This document shows positions 8,642-16,073 of a DNA stretch of 56,798 bases, in pieces. Numbering within the stretch: the stretch's first letter is position 1; each line of letters starts with the position of its first letter. The notes below the pieces were generated by a model, which was given only the letters and a program-made list of their open reading frames with translations, was not told where the DNA came from and did not search any database. The stretch is from the NCBI GenBank assembly GCA_051744845.1, contig JBNJDJ010000006.1:1-56798 (forward strand), in the 5' to 3' direction. The DNA comes from JBNJDJ01 sp051744845. Lineage in GTDB: Bacteria > Bacillota > Clostridia > Peptostreptococcales > Acidaminobacteraceae. The position numbers and the translations under genes were made by a program.

Positions 8642-8671
8642 TATATCCCCTCCAATTTTCGACTTAGTATC

Positions 8672-8704
8672 ATTGTATACTATTATGTAATTATAGTATA
8701 CAAT
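8672..8704. promoter_or_regulatory. Operator-like 33-bp inverted repeat
   Basis: Perfect 12-bp arms, ATTGTATACTAT / ATAGTATACAAT, with a 9-nt spacer. They straddle the -10 box and start site of the small zinc-ribbon gene. There is no T-run after the repeat, so a terminator is unlikely. Each arm contains GTATAC, seen in some GntR-family operators. Confidence 0.65.
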
Positions 8705-8723
8705 AATTCTAGTATTATATCAA
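8695..8723 (-). promoter_or_regulatory. Promoter of the 53-residue zinc-ribbon gene
   Basis: Minus strand TTGATA (8718-8723), 17-nt spacer, TATACT (8695-8700); about 50 nt of leader before ATG 8641. Confidence 0.75.
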
Positions 8724-8752
8724 ATGTTTTTTTAAAAAATTTTTATTGCATT

Positions 8753-8798
8753 AAAAAAAGTGTTTAACAAAGATAATATCTTGAAATTAAACACTTTT
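8753..8798 (-). terminator. Intrinsic terminator of the GH18 gene
   Basis: Minus-strand stem AAAAGTGTTTAA / TTAAACACTTTT (12 bp, arms 8787-8798 and 8756-8767) followed by a T-run (8753-8759). Confidence 0.9.
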
Positions 8799-8807
8799 AA
8801 ATCTACT

Positions 8808-10472
8808 CTATTTAATAATTTTTTCTAAAAGTTTATAATAAATATTTTTCTCATATCCTTTTCTCCAGCCTGCAGCACCAGCTAATTTATATTTTTTAAT
8901 TAATTCTATTCTTTTATTTAAAGACAACTCATCTTCTAACCATATTTTTACATTTTGATCTTTATAAGTAGATTCAATAAAATTTTGACCTGAATCTAAA
9001 TCATATTCAATTTTATATTTGATTTTATCTAAAAAACTTTTTATATTTTTCATACTATAAGCTTTAGAATACAAGCTATTATTTTTACTAAACCATATCC
9101 TCATATACAAAGGAATACCTAAGACTAATTTATTATTGGGGATATTTTTTAATGTATTTTTTATACCTTTTTCAACCCAAGGAAGAGAAGCAACTGATCC
9201 ACTTACTGGAGATGAACCCCAATGTTCATCATAAGCCATTAATATAAAGTAATCAATATATTTAGATATTTCTTTTCTATCAATAACTTTAGAGTATCTA
9301 TCTGAACCTCCTGGAACTACTGCATCTATAGATAAATATAAATTTTGCATATCTGTATATTTCTTTATTTTTTTTACATATTGAGTTAATTTATCTTTAT
9401 CTTTTAAATATACATTTTCAAAATCAATATTTATACCATCTAAATTATAAAGAGCTGAGTAAAAAAGTAATTGAGAAATTGATTTATCTATATATTTATC
9501 ACTAGATAATAATTGATTAGTCCATTTTGGATTAAAATTATTTTTATAAAGTCCCCAAACTGATACATTCTCTCTTTTAGCATCTTGAATATATTTTAAC
9601 GAAGCTGAATTAATTACAATTCCATCAATATTTAAATTAAACCAAGTCGGCGAAACTATATTTATCATTTCATTTGCTTTTAGGTTGAAATTTTTAGAAT
9701 CATTATAATTATTTATACTATCCCAAATTAAACTAACTGTCTCAATAGATTTCTTATCTCTTATCTTATTTATCTTAATATCTTTAGATATTTTTTTATC
9801 TTTTTGTAATAGATTTGAATTAGATACATATCCAATTTCTCCATTATTAGCAATTACTTTAATATAATCTTTACCTTTTATAGTTAAATCATCTATATAT
9901 ATTACTTCACTACCTTTTTTTAAATTATCAAATTTTATTAAATTATCATTTTTATAAAAGAATAAATTTTTATTTTTATATAATTCATAAAAAGAATCAG
10001 TCAAATCATCATCAATATAAATAACTTTTTCATTCTTTAATACGCGATAATTAATATTATATATTTTAGATAAAATATCTATATTTACATATTTTTTATT
10101 TTCGATAAATCTTAAAGGAATATTTATTTTACCTAAGTTCTTTTTAACATATTCAGTTATTTCTTTAGTTTCTAATTCAAATTTAAGTTTAGAAATATCA
10201 ATATATATTCTAGATCTAGAATTTGATAATTCAATACTTGGGTCAATTTTTTCTTTTAAAAAATTATAATCAATATAAACTTGATTATCTTTGATTTTAA
10301 AATTATAATCATAAACATAATCTTTATTATATATAACATTGCTTTCTATACTTTTTTGTTTTACAATTTCAATCAATTTATTATATTCAACTGTTTTTTG
10401 ATAATACATTACTCCTAAAATTAAAATAATAATCATTAAAAAACTTATTATAACGGTTAGCTTTTTGTTCAT
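8808..10472 (-). CDS. Membrane-anchored glycoside hydrolase family 18 protein with SH3-like domain
   Basis: 554 residues. An uncleaved signal anchor (about 5-24) suggests attachment to the outer face of the membrane. Residues about 45-160 resemble the copper-amine-oxidase-N 'stalk' domain of Firmicute surface proteins, and about 165-225 an SH3b domain (VIANNGEIGYVSNSNLL). From about 240 a GH18 barrel follows with the family signature LDGINIDFE; the predicted catalytic acid is E352 (D345, D350 in DG-x3-D-x-E). Related proteins (YaaH/SleL, YvbX-like) cleave N-acetylglucosaminyl bonds in peptidoglycan or chitin. A cell-wall role is inferred; no spore genes are nearby. RBS AAAGGA precedes ATG 10472. 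Confidence 0.87.
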   Translation of the reverse strand: MNKKLTVIISFLMIIILILGVMYYQKTVEYNKLIEIVKQKSIESNVIYNKDYVYDYNFKIKDNQVYIDYNFLKEKIDPSIELSNSRSRIYIDISKLKFELETKEITEYVKKNLGKINIPLRFIENKKYVNIDILSKIYNINYRVLKNEKVIYIDDDLTDSFYELYKNKNLFFYKNDNLIKFDNLKKGSEVIYIDDLTIKGKDYIKVIANNGEIGYVSNSNLLQKDKKISKDIKINKIRDKKSIETVSLIWDSINNYNDSKNFNLKANEMINIVSPTWFNLNIDGIVINSASLKYIQDAKRENVSVWGLYKNNFNPKWTNQLLSSDKYIDKSISQLLFYSALYNLDGINIDFENVYLKDKDKLTQYVKKIKKYTDMQNLYLSIDAVVPGGSDRYSKVIDRKEISKYIDYFILMAYDEHWGSSPVSGSVASLPWVEKGIKNTLKNIPNNKLVLGIPLYMRIWFSKNNSLYSKAYSMKNIKSFLDKIKYKIEYDLDSGQNFIESTYKDQNVKIWLEDELSLNKRIELIKKYKLAGAAGWRKGYEKNIYYKLLEKIIK

Positions 10473-10503
10473 ATAATCCTTTCTATTTTTACTAATTATA
10501 GAA

Positions 10504-10532
10504 ATTATATCATAATTAATAAATCATGTACA
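10504..10532 (-). promoter_or_regulatory. Promoter of the GH18 gene
   Basis: Minus-strand extended -10 TG-A-TATAAT (hexamer 10504-10509) with weak -35 TGTACA (10527-10532), spacer 17. Confidence 0.65.
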
Positions 10533-10568
10533 TATTTAAATAATAAGCTGAAACAAAGATTTAAATCT

Positions 10569-10598
10569 TTACAAAATACTCAAATATGATATTATAAT
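10569..10598 (+). promoter_or_regulatory. Promoter of greA
   Basis: TTACAA (10569-10574), 18-nt spacer, TATAAT (10593-10598), just upstream of RBS AAGGAG (10607-10612). Confidence 0.65.
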
Positions 10599-10620
10599 AG
10601 AGTATGAAGGAGTGATAAAA

Positions 10621-11085
10621 ATGAAGAAAACATTATTAACAGAAAGTGCTGTTAAAAAATTAAAAAAGGAATTAGACGAATTAATTTTAATAAAGAGAAA
10701 AGAAATAGCTGAGGAAATTAAAATAGCTCGTGGTTTTGGTGATTTATCAGAAAATGCTGAATATCATGCTGCTAAAGAAGCTCAAGCAAAAAATGAAGCT
10801 GAGATTCAAAAAATCAAAAATATGCTTGATAATTATGAACTAGTACAAGATTCACCTGATAATGATAAAGTATCTATAAATTCTAAAGTTGATATTAAAT
10901 ATCTAGATTCAGATGAAGAAGCTACTGTTACTATAGTTCCTTCGATTGAAGCAGAACCCTTTGATGGAAAAATTTCTAATGAATCTCCTATAGGTAAAGC
11001 TTTACTTGATCATGTTCCTGGTGAAACTATTCCTGTAGAAATCCCTGATGGAATCTTAAATATTAAAATATTAGATATAAATTAG
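10621..11085 (+). CDS. greA: Transcription elongation factor GreA
   Basis: 154 residues from ATG 10621; an upstream in-frame GTG at 10612 overlaps the AAGGAG ribosome binding site and is rejected. An N-terminal antiparallel coiled coil (about 1-75, with the acidic tip region ARGFGDLSENAEYHAAKEAQ) is followed by an FKBP-like C-terminal domain (SPIGKALLDHVPGETIPVEIPDG). GreA binds the RNA polymerase secondary channel and stimulates cleavage of backtracked transcripts. Length and motifs are typical. It is followed 13 nt later by a lipid-kinase gene, probably in the same transcript. Confidence 0.97.
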   Translation: MKKTLLTESAVKKLKKELDELILIKRKEIAEEIKIARGFGDLSENAEYHAAKEAQAKNEAEIQKIKNMLDNYELVQDSPDNDKVSINSKVDIKYLDSDEEATVTIVPSIEAEPFDGKISNESPIGKALLDHVPGETIPVEIPDGILNIKILDIN

Positions 11086-11098
11086 ATATGAGGGTTTT

Positions 11099-11986
11099 AT
11101 GAAAATTAAAATTATTTATAATCCAAAAGCTGGAAAGAAAAAAGGTATAAAAAAAATTGAAGCTCTGAGCCAAAAATTATTAGATTCAGGTCATATTTTA
11201 AAAAGAGTATCTACTAAAAAAGAACTAGATGCTAAAATTGAAACTAAAAAAGGAGTTCAAAATCAATTTGATTTAATAATTGCAGCTGGAGGAGATGGTA
11301 CCATAAATGAAGCAGCATCTGCATTAGCTGAAAATAATTCAAAAATCCCTTTAGGGATTTTCCAATTTGGTACTGTTAATGATTTTGCTAATCATATAAA
11401 AATTACAAATGATCCTGAAAAATATGTAAAGCTAGTTAATAAAATGAATACAATCTCAATTGACTTAGGTAAAATTGATGATAAATATTTTATTAATGTA
11501 GCTGCAGGTGGAATTTTAACAAATGTAGCTCATGATACACCTAGAGAGTTAAAAGCTGTTTTAGGTAAAAATGCTTATTATATTCATGGTCTAAAAGATA
11601 TTACAGAAAAAGGAATTTATTCTACAAATTTAACTATTAAAACACCTAGTGAAAAGATAACAGATGATTTTTATCTTTTTTTAATTAGTAATTCTCCTTC
11701 TGTAGGAGGATTTAGTAAATTAGCACCTGATGCTGAAATACAAGATGGATTATTAAATTGTGTCTTTGTTAAGAAATCCAATATTTTTGATAGTATAGAA
11801 ATATTTATTCAAATTTTAAAAGGAAAACATATTCAAAATGAAAATGTTTTGTATTTTAAATCATCTGAAATAGAAATTATTAATAACTCAAAAAAGAAAG
11901 TCGAATATGATATTGATGGTGAGTACGGAGGTCACTTACCTATAAAAATTAAAGCTATTCCATCTATTATTAATATATTAATTTAA
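11099..11986 (+). CDS. Diacylglycerol/lipid kinase family protein (YegS/DagK-like)
   Basis: 295 residues. An N-terminal nucleotide-binding domain opens with KIKIIYNPKAGKKKG and carries the family motif AAGGDGTINEAASAL (about residues 61-75) and the FGTVNDFA segment. The C-terminal beta-sandwich contains NVAAGG, PDAEIQDGLLN and IDGEYGG. Such soluble, membrane-peripheral kinases phosphorylate diacylglycerol or related lipids with ATP (DgkB recycles the diacylglycerol from lipoteichoic-acid synthesis). The gene could be dagK, but several paralogues exist in Firmicutes and I cannot separate them. Co-transcribed with greA; terminator directly follows. Confidence 0.9.
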   Translation: MKIKIIYNPKAGKKKGIKKIEALSQKLLDSGHILKRVSTKKELDAKIETKKGVQNQFDLIIAAGGDGTINEAASALAENNSKIPLGIFQFGTVNDFANHIKITNDPEKYVKLVNKMNTISIDLGKIDDKYFINVAAGGILTNVAHDTPRELKAVLGKNAYYIHGLKDITEKGIYSTNLTIKTPSEKITDDFYLFLISNSPSVGGFSKLAPDAEIQDGLLNCVFVKKSNIFDSIEIFIQILKGKHIQNENVLYFKSSEIEIINNSKKKVEYDIDGEYGGHLPIKIKAIPSIINILI

Positions 11987-12012
11987 ATCTTAGTTAATAC
12001 TAAGATTTTTTT
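11986..12012 (+). terminator. Terminator of greA-lipid kinase operon
   Basis: 9-bp stem AATCTTAGT / ACTAAGATT with TAAT loop and following T-run; the left arm starts in the stop codon of the lipid-kinase gene. Confidence 0.9.
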
Positions 12013-12015
12013 AAT

Positions 12016-12041
12016 TAAAAAAACACACCTTTTAAGTGTGT
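12016..12041 (-). terminator. Terminator of ssrA
   Basis: Minus-strand stem ACACAC / GTGTGT with a 7-nt loop followed by seven T, 8 nt past the tmRNA 3' CCA. Confidence 0.9.
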
Positions 12042-12048
12042 AATTAAT

Positions 12049-12413
12049 TGGTGGAGGCGGTGGGAATCGAACCCACGTCCAAAAGGACCCCTATCTTAGC
12101 TTCTCCGAGCATAGTTATTGCTTTATATTTCACTCGCATATCCGCCCAATAACTAGCTGATAATTGAGTTAGTTCCATTTTACTCTTTTAAGCCGAAACG
12201 TTCTTAAAAGAGGACCTTAATTAGTGACCATTATAGATTGATAAGGTCAGTCACCCTATAACAGTAGCCACGTTTTAATTACGCAGCGTAAGCTAATTTA
12301 TTATTTTTAGCATTTAAAATATTTTATCCAGTTCTTTTACGTGTACCCCAGATAAAAGAAACACGGCTCGCTACCAAGATAAGGTATCCTCCTGTCGAAA
12401 CCTGTACGCCCCC
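12049..12413 (-). ncRNA. ssrA: Transfer-messenger RNA (tmRNA)
   Basis: 365 nt. The 5' GGGGGCG pairs with 3' CGCCTCC to form the acceptor stem, including the G3:U pair that alanyl-tRNA synthetase recognises, and the ACCA tail is encoded. The T-arm GTTCGATTCC is near the 3' end. The mRNA-like part reads GCT AAA AAT AAT AAA TTA GCT TAC GCT GCG TAA, giving the tag A-K-N-N-K-L-A-Y-A-A after the tRNA-borne alanine. tmRNA with SmpB rescues stalled ribosomes and marks the product for proteolysis. The smpB stop codon (12416-12418) lies 2 nt upstream of the mature 5' end, so the precursor must be cut out of, or initiated inside, the smpB transcript. Confidence 0.97.
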
Positions 12414-12415
12414 AT

Positions 12416-12880
12416 CTAATATTTATCGCTTAAAGCTTTTTCCATTCTTCTTTTCGAATCTTTTTTTGCTAAAGTTCTTCTCTTATCATGTAAATTTTTA
12501 CCTTTAGCAAGTGCTATCTCAATTTTTACCCTACCATCATCATTTATATATAATTTAGTAGGTACTAAAGTATAGCCTTTTTGTTGAACATATTTATGAA
12601 GTTTTTTTATCTCTCTTTTATGCATAAGCAATTTTTTGTTTCTCAAAGGATCTTTATTATATCTATTACCTTTTTCATAAGGACTTATATGCATACCATT
12701 AACGAAAACTTCACCTTCTACTATTTCAGCATAAGCTTCTTTAATAGAAGCTTTACCTTGACGAATAGACTTTACCTCTGTACCTGAAAGTACTATCCCA
12801 GCTTCTATAGTATCTTTTATATGATATTCATATTTTGCCTTTTTATTATTACTTATTAATTTATAATATTTTTTATTCAT
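12416..12880 (-). CDS. smpB: SsrA-binding protein SmpB
   Basis: 154 residues from ATG 12880. An upstream in-frame ATG at 12904 would add eight residues, but the AAAGAGG ribosome binding site lies within that extension. It has the SmpB beta-barrel motifs YEYHIKDTIEAGIVLSGTEV, the basic KLYINDDGRVKIEIALAKGK and the C-terminal tail GKNLHDKRRTLAKKDSKRR, which enters the ribosomal decoding channel. It binds tmRNA and is required for trans-translation. Its stop is only 2 nt from ssrA, so protein and RNA partner are probably co-expressed. Confidence 0.97.
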   Translation of the reverse strand: MNKKYYKLISNNKKAKYEYHIKDTIEAGIVLSGTEVKSIRQGKASIKEAYAEIVEGEVFVNGMHISPYEKGNRYNKDPLRNKKLLMHKREIKKLHKYVQQKGYTLVPTKLYINDDGRVKIEIALAKGKNLHDKRRTLAKKDSKRRMEKALSDKY

Positions 12881-12909
12881 ATATACCAACCTCTTTAAGC
12901 ACATTCATT

Positions 12910-12938
12910 ATAGTAACATATTTTAGTTTAAAAATCAA
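12910..12938 (-). promoter_or_regulatory. Promoter of smpB-ssrA
   Basis: Minus strand TTGATT (12933-12938), 17-nt spacer, extended -10 TG-T-TACTAT (hexamer 12910-12915). Confidence 0.65.
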
Positions 12939-12998
12939 ATAAAAATAAAATGTTATTTTATTTATAATTGGGTATAATAACTTTAAGGAGATGATATT

Positions 12999-13397
12999 AT
13001 GGATAAAATAGTTATATTACCTTATAGGAAAAAAACCAATCATAAAGAATATTTAATTAACTTAGAACAAATTGATAAATGGGACCAACATCCTGATCAC
13101 TGTTCTATTTCATTTGAATTCGATCATAGTGAAGAAATCGATGTTTTTTTAAAAAAGAAAATGGATAATTTATTAAATGTTGAAACTAAAAAGAATAATT
13201 TTATTAACCTAGGTATTTGTACCGAAAGTAAAAATAGCAGTGCAACTTATTATCTTTATTGTATAAATATTTCTAATCTTAAATACACATTCAATAACAA
13301 TCAATATCAATTTATAAGAAAAAAAGAATTAATTGAAAATATTGATTCTCAATTAATTGTTGCATATACTAGAATGAACTTTCTAAATGTAAATTAA
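12999..13397 (+). CDS. Hypothetical 132-residue protein
   Basis: I do not recognise this family. ATG 12999 has a strong RBS (AAGGAG) and a TATAAT at 12973-12978 in front, so expression is likely. The protein starts MDKIVILPYRKK, lacks membrane segments or a signal, and contains a mixed alpha/beta pattern with QHPDHCSISFEFDHSEE and NLGICTESKNSSATYYLYCI in the middle and a C-terminal helix rich in Ile/Leu. It stands alone, divergent from smpB and convergent with nif3, with which it shares a hairpin over both stop codons. The strand pattern slightly recalls small Nudix-like folds, but no Nudix box is present; no function is proposed. Confidence 0.7.
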   Translation: MDKIVILPYRKKTNHKEYLINLEQIDKWDQHPDHCSISFEFDHSEEIDVFLKKKMDNLLNVETKKNNFINLGICTESKNSSATYYLYCINISNLKYTFNNNQYQFIRKKELIENIDSQLIVAYTRMNFLNVN

Positions 13398-13421
13398 ACT
13401 CCTTTAATTAGGAGTTTAATT
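13392..13421. terminator. Shared bidirectional hairpin over two convergent stop codons
   Basis: A perfect 12-bp stem AATTAAACTCCT / AGGAGTTTAATT with a 6-nt loop. The stop of the plus-strand orphan (13395-13397) is in the left arm and the stop of nif3 (13416-13418, minus strand) in the right arm. T-runs outside are poor, so termination efficiency is uncertain. Confidence 0.65.
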
Positions 13422-14213
13422 ATATTTAAAAGGATTTATATCTATTTCAGATTTTATTATCTTTACATCATATCCTTTTTCCATAATTCTTTTATTTAAA
13501 TATTCACTTATAAAATCAATAAATATCTTTTCAGTATGAAAATGGGTAGCATCTATAATATTTAAATCTATCATTTTAGCCATTTGTGCTTCATGATATT
13601 TAATATCACCTGTGATAAAACATCTACAACCATTTTTTTTCATTTTACTTATTAAATCACTTCCTGCACCAGTACATATTCCAACTTTTCTAATTTTTTT
13701 ATCATTTGCTTTTACAATTTTTAAAGTATCTATATTTAATACTTTTTTCATTTTTTGTGAAAGTTTATCAAGTTTTAAAGGTGAATCCAAATATCCTACT
13801 ATTCCTAAACCTAACTCATTATTTTCATCAGATAATTGATTAATTCTTTTTAAATCTAATAAATTTGCTAAATAATTATTTAAACCTTTCTCAGCAATAT
13901 CCATATTTGTATGGGAAACATATAAATGAATATTACTTTTTATAAGATCTATAACCATTTTAGATATATTATCATCTGATGTGATATTTTTTAAATCACT
14001 AAAAATTAAAGGATGATGAGTAATTATCAAATCAATATTTTTTTGTTTTGCTTCTTCAATTACTTCCGGGGTAACTTCAAGGGCAATTAAAACTCTATCA
14101 ATTTCTAAATTTATATTACCAACTTGAAAACCTACATTATCCCAATCCTCAGCTAAGTCAATAGGAGCAATTTCTTGTAATAAATTAGCTATTTTTTTTG
14201 AGTTGACAAACAT
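13416..14213 (-). CDS. Nif3-like dinuclear metal centre protein
   Basis: 265 residues, the short form of the YqfO/Nif3 family (forms with an inserted PII/CutA-like domain are near 370). Metal-ligand motifs are visible: ITHHPLIFSDLK (HH), VSHTNMDIAEKGLN (H and D) and the C-terminal DATHFHTEK (H and E). Family members form toroidal hexamers with two metals per subunit; annotations as GTP cyclohydrolase I type 2 rest on one homologue, and the cellular role is unsettled. It overlaps trmK by 25 nt and has RBS GAGGTG inside the trmK end, so translation is coupled. Standard clostridial position after rpoD-trmK. Confidence 0.93.
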   Translation of the reverse strand: MFVNSKKIANLLQEIAPIDLAEDWDNVGFQVGNINLEIDRVLIALEVTPEVIEEAKQKNIDLIITHHPLIFSDLKNITSDDNISKMVIDLIKSNIHLYVSHTNMDIAEKGLNNYLANLLDLKRINQLSDENNELGLGIVGYLDSPLKLDKLSQKMKKVLNIDTLKIVKANDKKIRKVGICTGAGSDLISKMKKNGCRCFITGDIKYHEAQMAKMIDLNIIDATHFHTEKIFIDFISEYLNKRIMEKGYDVKIIKSEIDINPFKYN

Positions 14214-14890
14214 TCTTTCACCTCTTTATAAACATCTAACTTATCTATAAACTCTTGTTTTTTATCTTGTGACATAGAACCCCCGTGGTTAGAAATATTT
14301 TTTACTATCTGCTCAAATTTATCAATTTTCTTATCAATATATTCTAAGGAAACAGGATCTCCTTTTTTAAGCATATTTCTACCAAATTCTAAAATCTTTT
14401 TATCATAAGGCTTAACTTTATCTTTTTTTGCATATATTATTTCATAAAAAATACCTTTTTCTTTGATTAATTTTTCATCTTTGAGTTCATATCCATTTTC
14501 TAAAAGCCATTTTCTTAAGTTATAAGTTCCTTTCATAGGCTGTAAAATCAATTTATCTATATGTTTTAAATGATTTTTATTATCTTTTAAAATTTGTCTA
14601 ATTAATTTTCCACCCATTCCAGCTATAATTGCTGTATCTATTTCTCCTAGTTTATAAGGATTAAGTCCAGAACCTAAACGCAAATCTACATTATCCAAAA
14701 GACCTTCTTTTGAAATCTCTTGTTTAGCATTTTTCAAAGGATCTTCATTTAAATCTGAAGCGATTACATAATCTATTATATTATTTTTTAAAAGATATAT
14801 AGGTATAAAACCGTGATCAGTGCCTATATCCCCAACTTTATCATCTTTTTTAATGTAGCTAGCTAAAATTTTTAAACGTTTAGATAACAT
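14189..14890 (-). CDS. trmK: tRNA (adenine-22-N1)-methyltransferase TrmK
   Basis: 233 residues. An N-terminal Rossmann SAM-binding domain has the motif KVGDIGTDHGFIPIYLL (about 19-35) and IASDLNEDPLKNAK; the catalytic-region motif AIIAGMGGKLI follows, then LILQPMKG and a C-terminal coiled-coil arm. It matches B. subtilis YqfN/TrmK, which methylates A22 in the D-loop of certain tRNAs. RBS AAAGGAG precedes ATG 14890. Located 30 nt after rpoD and overlapping nif3. Confidence 0.94.
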   Translation of the reverse strand: MLSKRLKILASYIKKDDKVGDIGTDHGFIPIYLLKNNIIDYVIASDLNEDPLKNAKQEISKEGLLDNVDLRLGSGLNPYKLGEIDTAIIAGMGGKLIRQILKDNKNHLKHIDKLILQPMKGTYNLRKWLLENGYELKDEKLIKEKGIFYEIIYAKKDKVKPYDKKILEFGRNMLKKGDPVSLEYIDKKIDKFEQIVKNISNHGGSMSQDKKQEFIDKLDVYKEVKECLSTQKK

Positions 14891-14920
14891 AATATCTCCT
14901 TTTTATATTACTACAATATA

Positions 14921-16054
14921 TTAATCTAAAAAATCTTTTAATTCTTTTGACCTACTAGGATGTTTAAGCTTTCTTAAAGCTTTAGCCTCTATCTGTCTAA
15001 TACGTTCTCTAGTTACATCAAATTGCTTTCCAACTTGCTCTAATGTTCTAGCTCTACCATCATCTAACCCAAATCTAAGTCTTAATACTTTTTGTTCTCT
15101 TTCAGTTAAAGAACCTAAAACTTCTCTTAATTGATCTTTTAACAATGAGAAAGCTGCTGCTTCAGCTGGTGCTGGTGATTCTTGATCTTCTATAAAATCG
15201 CCTAAGTGACTATCTTCTTCTTCACCAATAGGAGTTTCTAAAGACACAGGTTCCTGAGCTATCTTCAAAATCTTTCTTACTTTTTCAACTGTAATACCCA
15301 TTTCTTCACCAATTTCCTCAGGAGTAGGTTCGCGTCCTAAGTCTTGTAAAAGTTGTCTTTGAATTCTAATTAATTTATTTATAGTCTCTACCATATGTAC
15401 TGGAACTCTAATAGTACGAGCTTGGTCAGCTATAGAACGTGTAATAGCCTGACGAATCCACCAAGTAGCATATGTTGAAAATTTATAACCTTTTCGCCAA
15501 TCAAACTTTTTAACTGCTTTTAAAAGTCCTAAGTTTCCTTCTTGTATTAAATCTAAAAACAACATACCTCTACCAACATATTTTTTAGCAATAGATACTA
15601 CTAACCTTAAATTTGCTTCAGTTAACTTTTGTTTAGCATATTCTTCTCCTGCTTCTATCCTTTTTGCTAAATCGATTTCTTCTTCTTTAGTTAATAATGA
15701 AACTTTACCTATTTCTTTTAAATACATTCTTACAGGATCATCTACATTAACACTTTTAGGAACAGTTTTTTCTTTTTTATTTTCCTTAACTTCTTCTTTC
15801 TTTTTTTTATTTCTCTCTTTTTCTTTTTCTTTGACCTCTTTTTGTTCTTCTTTAGATAATTTACTCGTTTTTACTTCTTTTTCAGTAAGTAAATCAATTC
15901 CTTCTTTTTCTAAAGATTGATAAATTTTTTGTTTTTCTACATTACCTAAATCAAGTTCTTCTAATTTTTCATCAATGTGCTGATAAGATAGTTTACCTTT
16001 ATCAAGCCCTTCTTTTATTATTTTTTTAATGACTACTTCTTTTTCATCAGCCAT
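14921..16054 (-). CDS. rpoD: Primary sigma factor RpoD (sigma-A)
   Basis: 377 residues, the usual Firmicute length. A lysine/glutamate-rich region 1.1 and linker (1-100) precede region 1.2 (DDPVRMYLKEIGKVSLLT), regions 2.1-2.4 (NLRLVVSIAKKYVGRG, then the -10 recognition helix KFSTYATWWIRQAITRSIA), region 3 (RVPVHMVETINKL) and region 4.2 (VTRERIRQIEAKALRKLKHPSR, here given only as its key start RERIRQIE), which reads the -35 box. It directs transcription from the TTGACA/TATAAT promoters seen throughout the window. It follows dnaG by 19 nt in the macromolecular-synthesis operon. Confidence 0.98.
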   Translation of the reverse strand: MADEKEVVIKKIIKEGLDKGKLSYQHIDEKLEELDLGNVEKQKIYQSLEKEGIDLLTEKEVKTSKLSKEEQKEVKEKEKERNKKKKEEVKENKKEKTVPKSVNVDDPVRMYLKEIGKVSLLTKEEEIDLAKRIEAGEEYAKQKLTEANLRLVVSIAKKYVGRGMLFLDLIQEGNLGLLKAVKKFDWRKGYKFSTYATWWIRQAITRSIADQARTIRVPVHMVETINKLIRIQRQLLQDLGREPTPEEIGEEMGITVEKVRKILKIAQEPVSLETPIGEEEDSHLGDFIEDQESPAPAEAAAFSLLKDQLREVLGSLTEREQKVLRLRFGLDDGRARTLEQVGKQFDVTRERIRQIEAKALRKLKHPSRSKELKDFLD

Positions 16055-16073
16055 AAAACTCTCCTTCCATAAA

